Counted from the stretch's first letter, positions 53,401-64,000 are shown. The stretch: 64,000 nt of DNA from Oscheius sp. JU75 (GCA_037178855.1 JASJZC010000001.1:7316001-7380000), one strand, 5' to 3'. The notes: generated by a model not told the origin, from the sequence alone. Numbers and translations are program-made.

Positions 53401-55311
53401 CGGGTAGACATTGACAGGCTCCCGAGACTCTGTGACATTCCGTGGAACGGTCGAGGGGACAAGAGCACTTCTTGGAACAGCCGGGTCCGTATTCAAGTTT
53501 AGAGCAAGTCTTCTCACAGGAGTCACCAGTAAATCCGGGCTTGCAGCTACAGAACCCAGTGTCGGGAGCACAGACCTCGGTATTGTTCATTACACAGTTA
53601 CATTCTTTCGTGCAGTCGATACCATACATATCCAGAGGACATTCTGAAGCTGAAGTCTCTCTAAGAAAATTTAGCACTCACGTCTCTCTTTACAATCCCT
53701 GCCCGTGTATCCTCGTTCACAGATGCATTCACCTGTTGTGGCGTTACAGGCTGCGGTCGAATTGGCCGATTCGAGTTCATTAAAACAGTGACTGCACTTC
53801 AGGGAGCAGTGAGGTCCGTACTTGCCACGAGGACAGCTCTTCTCGCACTTATCTCCCATCCAGCCGATACAGTCACACTTTCCGGTAACTTTGTCGCATT
53901 TGTTGTTGTTCAGACAGTCGCACTTCTTCGAGCAGTCGGCTCCGTAGCTACCGTCTGCGCAGACGTCTTCACAAGTTGGCCCCTACAAACGATCTTGTCA
54001 CTGGTTTTGCACAGCTTACCGTGAATCCAGGAGTACAGATGCATCGGCCATTCACTGCATCACAGTGGCCTCCATTATGGCATTGACATTCAAATTCGCA
54101 GTCGTTTCCAAACTTCCCTTGTGCACATTTGCGAAGACAGAACTCTCCGGACCAGCCGTCAGAGCACTCGCACTTTCCGTTCACGTCGCATCTGGAGCTT
54201 CTTTTCCAATGATATTAGCTGTAAACTCACGTTCCACCATTCTGACAATGACATTTCTCGGCACAATTCGGTCCCCACTTGTCCTTGGGACACCCTTCCT
54301 CGCAACGTTCTCCCATGTAACCTGAACAAAGTTGGAGTTGTTTTGCCAACTTGATTGAATTGGCTACAGGTGTGGCTGATGCCCCAGGGCTCGCGACAGG
54401 TAGATGCTGTTCCAGTCGGGCTACCCTGACAGGAGTAGCGTTCTCCCAAAGTGACTCAACTTGCAAGCAATTAGTTTGAGCACAAAGTAACTCTGCCTAA
54501 TTGCCAATAGTGGCTTCAGACACACAGAGACTTTTGGGCATTTTGAACTGGATTGCCAACTTGGGGCCGAGAAAAGCAAAACTCTATGAATTTCCAGGAG
54601 AACCCGATTACAAACTACAATTTGACTCACCCGAGGTGCAGATACACTTGCCACTCTCCGGATCGCAGTTGGCTCCGTTCTTACAGTCACATTTGCGCTG
54701 ACAGGATGGCCCCCAGAGTCCGACAGAGCAAGCTGAAGACGGTTGGGAATAGAATAGAGGACTTACTGGCAGAGCAGGTCTTTCCTCCATATCCCGAGTC
54801 ACATTCGCAGACGTTCGGTTGAACACAACGGCCTTTCTTGCATGGAGGATTGCAGTCAGCTGAAAGGGAGAAACTTCAAAAGAAAAGGAGCAAAACGCAC
54901 GAAGACAGACGTTATCCATGTTCTGATAGTATCCCTCACAGCATTTCTTGATGTCTTTGATCTTTTTCACGAGTTGGTTTCTGTAGACCGGCTTCTCGCC
55001 TTCACTAAAGATTTTCTTTCCGAAGTGTCCTTTTGCGAGGAAACTCACGTGGTCTTCTCGCACTGGAATCCCTTAGAAATATCCAGGCACGATTCTACTC
55101 TCGTGTACTTTATCTTGACCATTTCCTTTTTTAGATCATATTCGTCAACTCTGAAAACGAAGTGAACTTATCCATACTGACAGACTCACATTTCCTGAAC
55201 TGTACAGACGTTCTCCCCAGTCGGAACTGGACTCTTCGTCGGGGTTGGCTCCTTGGGCTTCGCTGAGACAGCCACTATGACCAGCAAAAGGCCGGTCACT
55301 AGAGGTTTCAT
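50455..55311 (-). CDS. CED-1 / Draper / MEGF10-like engulfment receptor
   Basis: Starts [19 protein letters not shown] (signal peptide). A divergent EMI domain follows ([37 protein letters not shown]), then a dozen or more MEGF-type EGF/laminin-EGF repeats (for example [32 protein letters not shown]). One membrane span (about 51740-51790, [20 protein letters not shown]) leads to a cytoplasmic tail with NPMY, the NPxY adaptor site bound by CED-6/GULP. The main last exon (51338-51447) ends [17 protein letters not shown]...DEPSS. A second, phase-identical exon (50455-50555) would instead give [17 protein letters not shown]...GGNLYS. Both follow the donor in RSHMDRAT-N. Such receptors recognise apoptotic cells and debris on phagocytes and glia. 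The acceptor-like ATTCAG lies 2 nt before the ATG. Confidence 0.9.
50748..50780. repeat. Dispersed repeat core, copy 3
   Basis: GTGCTCATTCTGAAGCATTT block; see 47160-47192. It lies in the interval between the two candidate last exons of the CED-1-like gene. Confidence 0.5.
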
Positions 55312-58300
55312 ACCTGAATGGATCGGTCAAGCAGAGAAGATGAGATGTAATAGTGAGGTAAAAGCTTCAAATGGGTGGGATTGATGGGTCGAGATGCGCT
55401 TGAGCTGACTGATAGCCTTGGAGAGAATCAGGGTATCTTGACGTTTTGGGAAAAGAGGGGGCCGAGCCGATGAAACACAAAAAGTTTATGGGTAGTTAAA
55501 CAACAACATTCACTAATTTAGAGAAAAGGCTGTCAAGTCGGCAAGAAGAAAGCATAAGACAGATTATTCGAAGCTTGAATGGAAGTAAGGCGTTTTTTTC
55601 CCAAGGTTCAAATCTCTGCTCAACAGCTGTTTCCACCTCATGTAAATGCCTGAACAATCGCAAGCACTAAACAAACAATCGGGCACATGTTATGCTAGAG
55701 CTCGCTGACCAATGCTTTAGCTCTTCCCCCCAGTTGGAACTGTATGCTAAGAAAGCAGAGCAGGAGGTGGGGGTCATATAAACTGGAAGACGAACATATG
55801 GAGACCAGAATAAACAAAAGCGAGATAAGAGAGTTGGACAGAAAATAAGAGTTGGGCAGAAAATCAATAAGAGTCAGAAAGACACAAACGCTACTGATGT
55901 CATCCCTCGTGTCCGGAGGAACTGTAGTCTTATGAAAGCGCGACTGTGTTTCCGAGGAAAGTGCAATTATAAAATGGAGGCTGTTTTAACAAATGACTCA
56001 TGCGTCATATGATTGGCAGACAGGTTGATTGGAAATCCTCTCTTTCATCCCATCGATTGGACAGATTGTTCAGGCTCAAGTACTGTGCGAGGAAGTGCCT
56101 TCTGGCACAGAGAAACACATTGAGAAGAGATTAACACTCTCTTATCTGACCCATACAGGACAAAAACAAGACTTGTCGATAACGAATGCATACCAAAGAG
56201 CCGCTGAAATATGCAGATCCAACTATAGTTCAGGGGTCGTTGGTGTCTGAGAGATAACGAAGCATATTTTAAACCTGAGACCTTTCCACGACGTGTTTCA
56301 CGGCCCACGAAAAGAGAAATCATCAATGGTCAAAAGGGGACTCATCGTAACCATAATGTCAGAAACCTAAACGCAACTGTTTCTTACCAGATTGCATACA
56401 TATTAAACGGAGAAAAAAACTCTTGTGCCTTTCCCATGGTAACTATGGTAGCCACGCTGGTCAGGTATCCGTACCAATTACTCATTGAGCCCACCTGTTG
56501 TGGGTGTACAGGTCACGGAGATGGAGGTAGATCGGAGAAGCCGGTTTTCTGACCTTGCTACCTAGATTGATAAGGACACAAATTAATCGTTTCCTCTCGC
56601 TATTTTGGGGGAGCCAGAGGGCTTGGTTTACAAACAGCCTGACGGCAAAGGAGCGAGATTATTTTTAAAGAGATTGGAAGAAAATAGAGAGGGAACTTCT
56701 ATATTCGTGAGTGGAATTCGGGCATTTGAAAAACTATTTTTTAGATAGATGTTTGATTGAAAGTACAGAGAAAGAAGTGTTTGTTTATATCAAAAGAGTC
56801 ACTAGATCACAGTCAACACGATGATCAAACAGTTTCTCCCTTTCAAAAAGTAACAAAGAAGGAAAAGATGGAAAATTAGGGGTTGTTGACCGCCTAAAGG
56901 GAGGCGTGGTCACAAAGTGTTTTGTCCACCACGCGAACCCGAGTCGTGTGTCGTGAAAATCGATAGCCCGTCACTCCCACTAAATAATCGACAAAGTCAG
57001 CTGGACATCTCTAGGTTGGGAAGAGGCGCAGCAAAGAGTGATAGCTTGTTTGATGGGGATGATTCACCCGAGGGGAGACAATCAAAAGAGGTAAACAGTC
57101 GGGTGGCTCGTTGACACGAGTAGCGAAAAGGAAACAAAGTTTCGAATTTACGATGATTGAGAATGACAGGAGAGGAAGTGTAGAGGAGGATGAGTCAGTC
57201 GGGAAGAACTGGTTGAGGAAAGGAAACAGAGTATGGTGGTCTCTTGATCCCATTGAACCAACGGACTTTCGGAACCTAGGCTTGAGAATCAAGAAGAAAG
57301 ATGGTCAGGGAAGGGAGCTAGAAAGATCGGAGAAAGGAAAAAGCTGCTCGGTGAAATTCTGTAGAAACACAAAGTGACCGCCACGAACAAACAAACTGTT
57401 GTTTCCGATTCAATTCAAAATATTTTCCAGGACCGAAAAGTTTCTGAGGGAAAAAGCATGTTTATGGCGAGATCACTCTCCCTAAAATAGGAAAAGAGAG
57501 CCTATTAACCGCCGTCCGGTCTGGTTAATGTCGTCGCAACTGATGACCGAGAAGAGAGGCTGAAATTCTGACGTTGAGACGGATGACTCACAGAGATGGG
57601 GTGAGACAAACGGTCAAAAGGCCCTGTATTAGTATCGGCTATGAATCAGTCACAAAAGAGGCTGTATAGGCTTCGGAGGCGAAAAGGTACAGGTAAGCCG
57701 ACAGCTGTTGTTCACACATGGTCTTGCGCAACACGGCTCCGTAATCATCATAAACCGAGGAAGGGTCTCTTTATAGTTAGCGTATTGGAAAAAGATTAAA
57801 GCAGTACTTAGAAAATAGGAAGAAAAACCTGAGGAGGGGAAGGAGGCAAATCGAATGACCTTGGTTGACACATATTGAATCAATGTTCACCTTCCTGTCA
57901 GGGGATCAGGAATCGATCGGATTGGCAGATACAGATCTGACCAGAGCGGATGTCGCCTTTGGTCAGAGGGCACTTGACGGACTGACAGCTAGATGGTCCG
58001 TGAGACTAATTACTCTTTGGCGGTCAGCAGAGGAAATCCGATATACAGTTGGGGTGGGAATAGCTGCAGACTTGACTCTTCGGACCTACAGTGAGGAAAA
58101 GGGTTGGTCAAACAGTGCAATTACTCATCTTCCACTAACGGAAGCGCTGCAGCAAATATGCGGAACAAATAGTACTCTTTTGGGCTAGTGGGGAGTACGG
58201 CTAAGTGAACTTCATTATCGGAGTACCTGATTGGTGGGGGTGTGAGGCTGGGAAGGAAACTGGAAGGAGGACTGCGAACGAGAGAGGTCACGCGAGTCTT

Positions 58301-58568
58301 TCCAAAGGGATCTGTTTACCGAGCACTACTCTCGATTATACGTAGAGGTCAAGGAAGCTGGACAGATGAAGCTTGCCTTTTCGTATCAAGTTTTATAGAG
58401 TTCAATCACAATTGGCCCTCATCAGTTGAGTGAGAGATCTGATCCTCTCTGACCACCCGCTGTTCCCCTCCCTTTAGCTCTAGAGCTCATTAAAGCCGCC
58501 ATAATTGCTATCGATGGCGTAATCTGAGATTCGGGTCATGAACGAGAACTGCAGCTCGGATTCTTTAT
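55312..58568. other. Intergenic, 3.3 kb, no supported gene
   Basis: Upstream region of the CED-1-like gene and downstream region of the TIL gene. Purine-rich tracts and scattered ORFs (longest 57865-58188 +, without an ATG at its start) give no domain or splice chain. Regulatory function for the receptor is possible but no specific site can be named. Confidence 0.4.
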
Positions 58569-59170
58569 TCACTTTCCACCCAAGAGAGGACAGAAGAAGA
58601 CACACTGTCCGCTTCTGTTGCGCCATCTGCCAAGGGAACAGATACAGTAGCCGTCTCTGACGCAGCTCTAAAGATTTTTGATACGGAATTGTAGCTTGGA
58701 CTCACTGGACGACCACAGACACGATCCACAGTGCAGCCGCGACAAGGGATCCAGGTTTCGTCGTTGTCGCAGTTCGGGACGCACGTCTGGGTCATTGGGC
58801 TGAATCAGAGTATTATTAAATTGCGCATCAACTCTTGTGAGATCGTGGTAGCTGGTTTTAAATCCAGGTCCTGTAACCATAAAAACCACGACTTACCATC
58901 TTCCGATAGGGCAAAACAATGGGCGACGAGATTCGCAGTGGTGACCAGCTGGACAGCGACGGTTACAGCATTGGACCCCTGAAGATGCGACGGGATCCTT
59001 GAAGAGCGCTTACCTCCGATCTGCTGTCTGTTATCGGGATCGGCACCAGCATCAGCACCAGCATCTGCTCCAGCATCAGCACCAGCGTCTGCTCCAGCAT
59101 CAGCTGGAGCATCATCAGAACGGATGAAACTCGCCTGGAGAAGAAGCAAGAAGACAATGAGAAGAGACAT
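58569..59170 (-). CDS. Secreted TIL-domain (I8-type) protease-inhibitor-like protein with DAGA repeats
   Basis: About four exons. Exon 1 (59014-59170) encodes a signal peptide (MSLLIVFLLLLQASFIRS) and then five tandem DAGA units followed by DPDNRQQIGG. Exon 2 (about 58896-58978) adds a small Cys motif (CCNRRCPAGHHC). The next exons give a TIL-like module: CVPNCDNDETWIPCRGC, DRVCGRP, CVRDGYCICSLGRW and RNRSGQCVFFC. Splicing out about 38 nt starting at GTGAGT restores this pattern; reading through instead gives a cysteine-free tail, so two C-termini are possible. TIL proteins typically inhibit serine proteases. A TATTTAA box lies about 42 nt before the ATG, and AATAAA overlaps the stop region, giving a very short 3' UTR. 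Target and true C-terminus are inferred. Confidence 0.68.
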
Positions 59171-60489
59171 AATGGTTGAGAGAGGAAAGTTGGAAGTCCT
59201 TTAAATAGTAGCTCGATCAACGACTGTCAAGAGTCAACAAGGGATGAGCATTATTCACATAATCCCTTCTGTGTGTAGTATCCTGCATAAAGTTGGGCAA
59301 GCTTGTTTTCAGAGCTGTTGCAACTTGGAACAGCGAGAGTAAGCTCGTTGTTTTGGTGATCGTCAGAACTGTTGGTATCCAACGTACCTTTACGGAGTCA
59401 TTTTGATTTGGAATCGACAAAAGCGATTTGTATTCACCCGAGCTTCGTTGTGGGTGAATTGACTTGTCAAAACTTGTCAACTCTAATACCCGCTTCTATT
59501 CCACTGCTCCGCTGTGCTGCCGTCTCCTATAGAATCAGGTCAGGTATTTTCACTTTCTACAAAGTTTGTGCTACTGTCGCACTTTTTTGGTTACCGTTTG
59601 CTCATCAAATACTATCACCAAAAAAAGGCGACACACTTTTGCACACCCTTTCTCTCACCTTGACTAGGATCTGAGGTAGTCCGGGCAACTCAAATTCAAA
59701 TGCTCTAGGTCTTTAGCCAGTACTGCCGATTCAGGATGCGGATGTGTTCTCTTCAGTGAGCCTCAAATCAGGTACTAGAGACTGGGGTGCCGTAGAGGTG
59801 TAGGGAGATTGGTTGTCGGCAATTTCTCGAAAACTTTAAATCAAATCGACCAAAAATACTTTCACAATACAGTTTTCTTGTCCCTTTTTTTGGACGATTG
59901 GAAACACATATGCTGTCAGAAGGATTTCCTGTCATGTGAGGAGCCACTGCCAAAAGGGTTGCTCTTTCGAGAAAAGTGCTGATCCCGTCAGCTGAAAACG
60001 TCACTTGGGAGACGGGTCATGCCCATTCTTTGCCGGGGATTTTCCACACCTAGATACCACCCCAATATCTCATACCTGATTTGAGGTTCTCCGAAGTGAG
60101 CACATCCGAATCCCGAATCGGCAACACAGGCTGAAGACTTGAGATTTCGGATCTGTGTTGCTCGGGGCTACTTCAGACCTTAGTCAAGGTGGAAGAGAGT
60201 GACCTGACCTGAGGTTTGAAAAAGACGACAGCACAGCTGATCAGCAGACGACTTGAGTGCCCTCTGCGGTGACAAGTCTTGACGAGTCGAGGTTCCAGCA
60301 ACGAAGTTCCACAAAGTAGCGCGAGCGAATAAAAATCGTATTTGAATGTTTTTGCACTGTGAAAGGACGAAAATAAGAGGAAGATACAACATCCAGTAGA
60401 TAAAATTCAACCCACCCCCCGACTGTTAGGAACTGAAACCGACACCCATAGTACTTGGTTATCATTCCAGAGCCGCTGCCACTATTGAA

Positions 60490-60556
60490 CATTGGCGCAG
60501 TGGCAAACCTCGTCGCTGGTCAATCGCAAGGTCCCGGGTTCGACTCCGGCCCGCCG
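60490..60556 (+). repeat. tRNA-like / SINE-head sequence with pol III A and B boxes
   Basis: A-box-like TGGCGCAGTGG (60492-60502) and a perfect B-box GGTTCGACTCC (60538-60548) with tRNA-like spacing. No convincing anticodon stem or acceptor stem forms, so it is probably a tRNA-derived retroelement head or a decayed tRNA. A T-rich run about 65 nt downstream could end pol III transcription. Confidence 0.5.
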
Positions 60557-60689
60557 ATGATGAATTGTTATCCCTGTCTGAAACGTTGTGTGGATACCTG
60601 TAACCCTGATGGCTTTTTTGTCTTTTTTTTTCTTTTCCGTGCCTCCCCTTTTCGGCAAATTGCTTCGTGATCTCTAAATAGTCTTTTGG

Positions 60690-60696
60690 TATAAAG
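60690..60696 (+). promoter_or_regulatory. TATA box of the RFamide-like mini-gene
   Basis: TATAAAG 47 nt before the ATG, at the expected spacing for a short 5' UTR. Confidence 0.5.
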
Positions 60697-60742
60697 CAGT
60701 TCTTTCCCGCCCCCTATTACAACCACACCGTGTGTGGCGGCC

Positions 60743-60891
60743 ATGCTGTCAGCTCCCGTTCTCTTCTTCGTTCTCCTCTGTAAGTTTTCCTCTCTCCATC
60801 AATGATAGACTGTTCAGTGATATCGCTCTATTCGGTACTCGCCTTCGATCACCCCCATCCCAATCTGCCTAGTGTTCTTCGATTCGGCTAA
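60743..60891 (+). CDS. Mini-precursor of an RFamide-like neuropeptide, 36 aa
   Basis: Model join(60743..60779, 60818..60891), 38-nt intron, phase kept. A hydrophobic signal peptide of about 21 residues (ending SVLA) is followed by a single 15-residue peptide, FDHPHPNLPSVLRFG, then the stop. A C-terminal RFG is the standard amidation signal, so signal cleavage and amidation alone would give a ...PSVLRF-amide peptide without any dibasic processing. The VLRFG ending recalls nematode FLP-18 peptides (PGVLRFG). A TATA box (60690) and AATAAA (60932-60937, 41 nt after the stop) bracket the gene as a complete transcription unit. The small size leaves room for chance; the coherence of promoter, splice, signal peptide, motif and polyA signal argues for reality. 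Confidence 0.55.
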
Positions 60892-61040
60892 CTGTCGTCA
60901 AAATGAGACTTCATTGATAAAAGAACATCTTAATAAATATGAGATAACTGCGAAGGGGAGAACTTTGATTGTGTCACTCGTAAGGCATCTTGGAAGTGGG
61001 GGAATGTGCTTGAACTTGACTTGAGAAAGGAGGAAGCGGG

Positions 61041-64000
61041 CTAGAGTCCGAGACGTACTTTCTTCTCAGCTCGTGTTCGACTGACCAGAAGGGTCACGGC
61101 AACGGAGACGGACACGATTGTCACAATGATGAGAGGGACTAGCGGAACGATCTGGAACGAGATTATAGTTGAATTGAGAGTCTAGCCGAGTTCCCGAAGA
61201 CCCGGTAGTTCAAACAATCCACACCACTCTCTACTTGGGCTGATTTCGGATTTTCTCCTCTTGGAACAGGGAGCTAAGCTAATGTATAGAGTTGTAAGCG
61301 AACACACAGTTGCGTACCTGAGTTTTTAGGACTGAAGACGGCATTTTCGAGTCTTTCAATGTTCTGCAAAAGTTGTATCCTGTGATCTACGCTACTACTT
61401 TGCTGAACATCGTAAATCTAATAGTCGTCTTCAACCCACAAAACGCATAAACGCAATTGCGTATTCACTTGGGTTTCTATTAGAGCTTTGACGGTACTTA
61501 GAAGTGGCATGATCGGGACTCTTTCTGTCGTCAGTTATGGTTTACATCCAACAACCGGCTAGTTTTCCCTATTGGTATACAATCAGTGTCTGTTTTTCTG
61601 GTTCTCTCTTGCACCTGCGCAACAAGTACACAGTGCGAAAGGGGGTCAATCAAGTTTGGAAACTGCACTATACAACAACCACGTGAATCTATTTTCTTCC
61701 CACAATACGTCACGGTCAATAGGGTTGACTCATAGTTTTTCCAAGATTGATCTCTCAATGATTTATGAATGGGAAGAATCATTGAGAGTTCAAGTTCTGT
61801 TCCTAATAGCCTGCCCTGTAAATTCGATTAACCGAGGGAGAATGATGAGAATTTCCTTTGTAATAGCTAAAAAGGGAGGCTGAAAATGATTGGAAGAATG
61901 GGGAGTTTAGAGAAGAGTCAACGTTCCTACTGAACTACCAATCTCCTTAGATGACTTGCAGGGCTCATCAACCCATCACAACTCTCGCAGACTCACCATT
62001 CTCGGTATACAGACAGGACTTCCACCCATCTGTCCCCGTTCCTCCGTGTCCAGAATGAGCAACTCCTTCGTGGCAACATCAATCTCGACATCGCCTCGAC
62101 TAACCACCGCGACTGCCCTCTTCGTCCTGTTGCCCCTTGCTTCTTCTCCACATTTCGGCGGCTGAAACTTATTTGAAAACACAAGGTCGACACTTGTTTT
62201 TGCGCAGCTCTTCATCACATCGCCCTGGCCATAATCTCGCGCCCTTGACTGTGAATGAGGTTCAGGCTCTTGTCTTGTCTTGACTAAACTGACCGTGACC
62301 TCCTCGCACATGCCCATCTGCTTCTGACAGAGGCGAATCTGACAGGTGAAGTAGAGCTGATTGGAGTCGGCGTACTTGAAGACTTGACTAGTCGCGTGAG
62401 CTCGCATCAGACTCTTGTCGTAGTTCAGTTCACTGATTAGGAACTGGTCCGTCGTACAGCTGAAAACTACCGGTTATGAAGTTCCGTCCCGAGATTGACC
62501 TCCTAGCCCCTTCCCCTCACAAAGGCGCTAATAGTGTCAGTTCACTCTTTCGGGAACAGTTTGCTCGTACACAAGGTCAGGCGGCAGCTATTTGACGCAA
62601 AGTTGGTCACTCGATCGGCCATTTTCAATAGCTGATTACCGTATTACTAGGGCAGTGGACCTTGGCGGTTGTTTGAGTAGGCGGATAATGAGTTGGGCGA
62701 GAGGAACGCTTGAGGAGACAAAGACATAGGAAATCAAATGACTGCAGATTCCTTCGTCGGCACACGCCGATGTCAGAATAAGCCCTGTCCTTAGAGACAG
62801 AACGGAGGAAAACAAACTAACTTCTTCTCCGGACTACTGTAGTGACTCTACTACGATAATGTATTGCTAATTGCTAATTGTCTGAAAATAGATCTGACTT
62901 GTTCTGACAGGTTTGGGGGAGGAGACAAAGTTATTCGCATGCTTGGGAGCTTCGAGGGATGCTGTATCTACTCTCGTCTCTTCTGTCCATCGTCTGGCTG
63001 CCGCTGGTTCTGATCAAGTGCTGCAAGAACAAGGACAAGGACAGTCAGCGCTCGGTCAAGAACATCAAGCCGGTGAACGGGACGTGTCCGCCAGGACCAC
63101 CGAAGCCGACGAACATACCGCCTGTTTCAATGAACCAACCGAAGCCGCCGGTATCCCGAACGCCCATTCCGACGGCGAAGCAGGAAGTGAAGATGGAAGA
63201 AAAGAAAGAAGAGAAAGTGGAGAAGAAGATGGACGACTCGCCCGTTCTGGCCGTCTACCCGTCGATCAAGGAGCCGACTCACAGTACGAGAAGGAGGAGG
63301 GAGGAAGAGATAGAGAATGTGAAGAAGACGAAGATTGCCGAAGGATTCTTCCAGACGAGGAGTGACGGAGACGATACTCTCGAGCAAGTGGCTAGTCTGG
63401 ACGAGGAGAAGAGCGCCATGAGCAAGAAGAAAGGAACCTCGTTGAAGATCCCACCAAAATAAGACAATGAAAATGCAATTGCGGCTCTTTTGTTCCCCGT
63501 TAGTGTCTTTTCACTACTGTCTAGACCCTAGATCCTCAATGGACATACCCGTCAACATCGACGACAGCATGATCTTCTCCATCCCCGTCAGTCACAAAGC
63601 ATTTCTTGACCAGCATTCCCATCTCGGCTGGGCTGCATTCCCACACGTGGTACACCTGATTCTCTTTAGGATAGTTTGCCTTTCTAACTCACTATCTCTC
63701 CGACATTGGCGAAAGTGAGCTGCGGGCCATTTGGACTGTCTCTTCGGACGGAATACTCACACTTGGGCATAGCCATAGAGTCGGAGAGTTCAGTAGTAGG
63801 GATCATGCTGCAAATAAGTGGGTGATGAACTAATGAAAAAGTTGTCTACCTGACTTCGATTCCACGGGTAACAATCTCATCGGGCTCCATGTAGAAGCAC
63901 TTCACGTGGAAAGCTCTGTCGTTTTTGGTGATGAAGCCGGCTGGATGGAAAGATACAATGACGGTTACCATGAAGTTGATCCCCCGGGGATTCGCCTAAA
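61041..64000 (-). CDS. Cuticlin-like ZP-domain protein (N-terminus beyond the window)
   Basis: Partial, running off the right edge. Exons from the edge inwards: FMVTVIVSFHPAGFITKND with FHVKCFYMEPDEIVTRGIE; SMIPTTELSDSMAMPKCEYS with VRRDSPNGPQLTFANVGE; VYHVWECSPAEMGMLVKKCF with DGDGEDHAVVDVDG (ends 63549). Then CTTDQFLISELNYDKS with SQVFKYADSNQLYFTCQI (from 62459), PPKCGEEARGNRTKRAVAVV containing a furin site RTKR, and a last exon with a membrane span (LVPLIIVTIVSVSVAVTLLV) and a short basic tail to 61041. This is the full cuticlin layout: ZP-N, ZP-C, furin cleavage, TM anchor. Cuticlins polymerise in cuticle struts and apical matrix. The path between about 61973 and 61154 is the least certain. 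The intron 62460-63548 hosts an opposite-strand gene. Confidence 0.88.
62959..63462 (+). CDS. Gene nested in a cuticlin intron, N-terminally anchored K/E/P-rich protein
   Basis: Single exon, 167 aa, ATG to TAA uninterrupted. The N-terminal hydrophobic segment (LYLLSSLLSIVWLPLVLI) is followed at once by KCCKNKDKD, so it reads as a membrane anchor with a possible palmitoylated CC rather than a cleaved signal. A proline-rich part (CPPGPPKPTNIPPVSMNQPK) leads to a K/E-rich predicted helix (KMEEKKEEKVEKKMDDS) and the tail KKGTSLKIPPK. No family recognised. It lies entirely within the 1089-nt intron of the cuticlin-like gene on the other strand. Codon use and the uninterrupted frame support coding; the antisense frames are shadows. 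Confidence 0.6.
   Translation: MLYLLSSLLSIVWLPLVLIKCCKNKDKDSQRSVKNIKPVNGTCPPGPPKPTNIPPVSMNQPKPPVSRTPIPTAKQEVKMEEKKEEKVEKKMDDSPVLAVYPSIKEPTHSTRRRREEEIENVKKTKIAEGFFQTRSDGDDTLEQVASLDEEKSAMSKKKGTSLKIPPK

Larger units (their letters stand above)
59171..60742. other. Intergenic, 1.6 kb, with one tRNA-like element
   Basis: No supported protein gene. It contains the tRNA-like element at 60490-60556 and a TATAAAG at 60690-60696 upstream of the RFamide-like gene. Confidence 0.45.

Noticed and set aside
57865-58188. 107-codon plus-strand ORF
   Set aside because: No ATG at its start, no splice partners and no domain; surrounding sequence looks non-coding.
1-64000. CRISPR arrays, prokaryotic operons, riboswitches or rRNA genes
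   Set aside because: None seen; the window is intron-rich eukaryotic DNA, and the tandem repeats found are coding or intronic.

Overview
This window looks like a compact animal genome, most probably a nematode or a close ecdysozoan relative. Evidence: multi-exon genes with very short introns (many 38-60 nt); a cuticlin-type ZP-domain gene; a trypsin-inhibitor-like (TIL) protein; a CED-1/Draper-type engulfment receptor; a small precursor ending in an RFG amidation motif; and many genes with a splice-acceptor-like T-tract plus AG only 0-8 nt before the ATG, as expected for spliced-leader trans-splicing. Gene models were assembled by hand from splice sites, reading phase and family resemblance. 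Junctions may be off by 1-2 nt, and no database search was possible.

Layout. 1-8.6 kb is densely packed: a mitochondrial-type LEA protein (+), a low-complexity repeat protein (-, weak), a small secreted protein (+), a cathepsin B-like protease (-), an ML lipid-binding protein (+), a small membrane protein (-) and the ESCRT-III subunit CHMP6 (-). After 3.5 kb without a clear gene comes a DHHC palmitoyltransferase (+, 12.2-14.2 kb). From 15.5 to 26.6 kb is a rearranged block. It holds an intact syntaxin-5 gene (-), a near-identical shorter copy, and an in-frame CHMP6/syntaxin-5 chimera whose first intron carries a complete 5.6-kb autonomous Helitron. A new secreted-protein gene lies between the two syntaxin copies.

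27.2-49.5 kb is conserved housekeeping: EME1 then RFC1 (+, operon-like spacing, with an antisense gene nested in an RFC1 intron), WDR11 (-), an uncharacterised coiled-coil protein (+), TAF1 (+) and a SEC14/spectrin-repeat protein (-). 50.4-55.3 kb is the CED-1/MEGF10-like receptor (-) with two candidate alternative last exons. 58.5-64 kb has a TIL protein (-), an RFamide-like mini-precursor (+) and a cuticlin-like ZP gene (-) running off the right edge, with a second opposite-strand gene nested in its largest intron.

The outstanding locus is 15.5-26.6 kb. Segmental duplication joined exons of a membrane-remodelling gene to the SNARE/transmembrane exons of a membrane-fusion gene with every reading phase kept. 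A Helitron then landed in intron 1; the parental CHMP6 intron at 8.5 kb serves as a paralogous empty site and fixes the element ends to the base.
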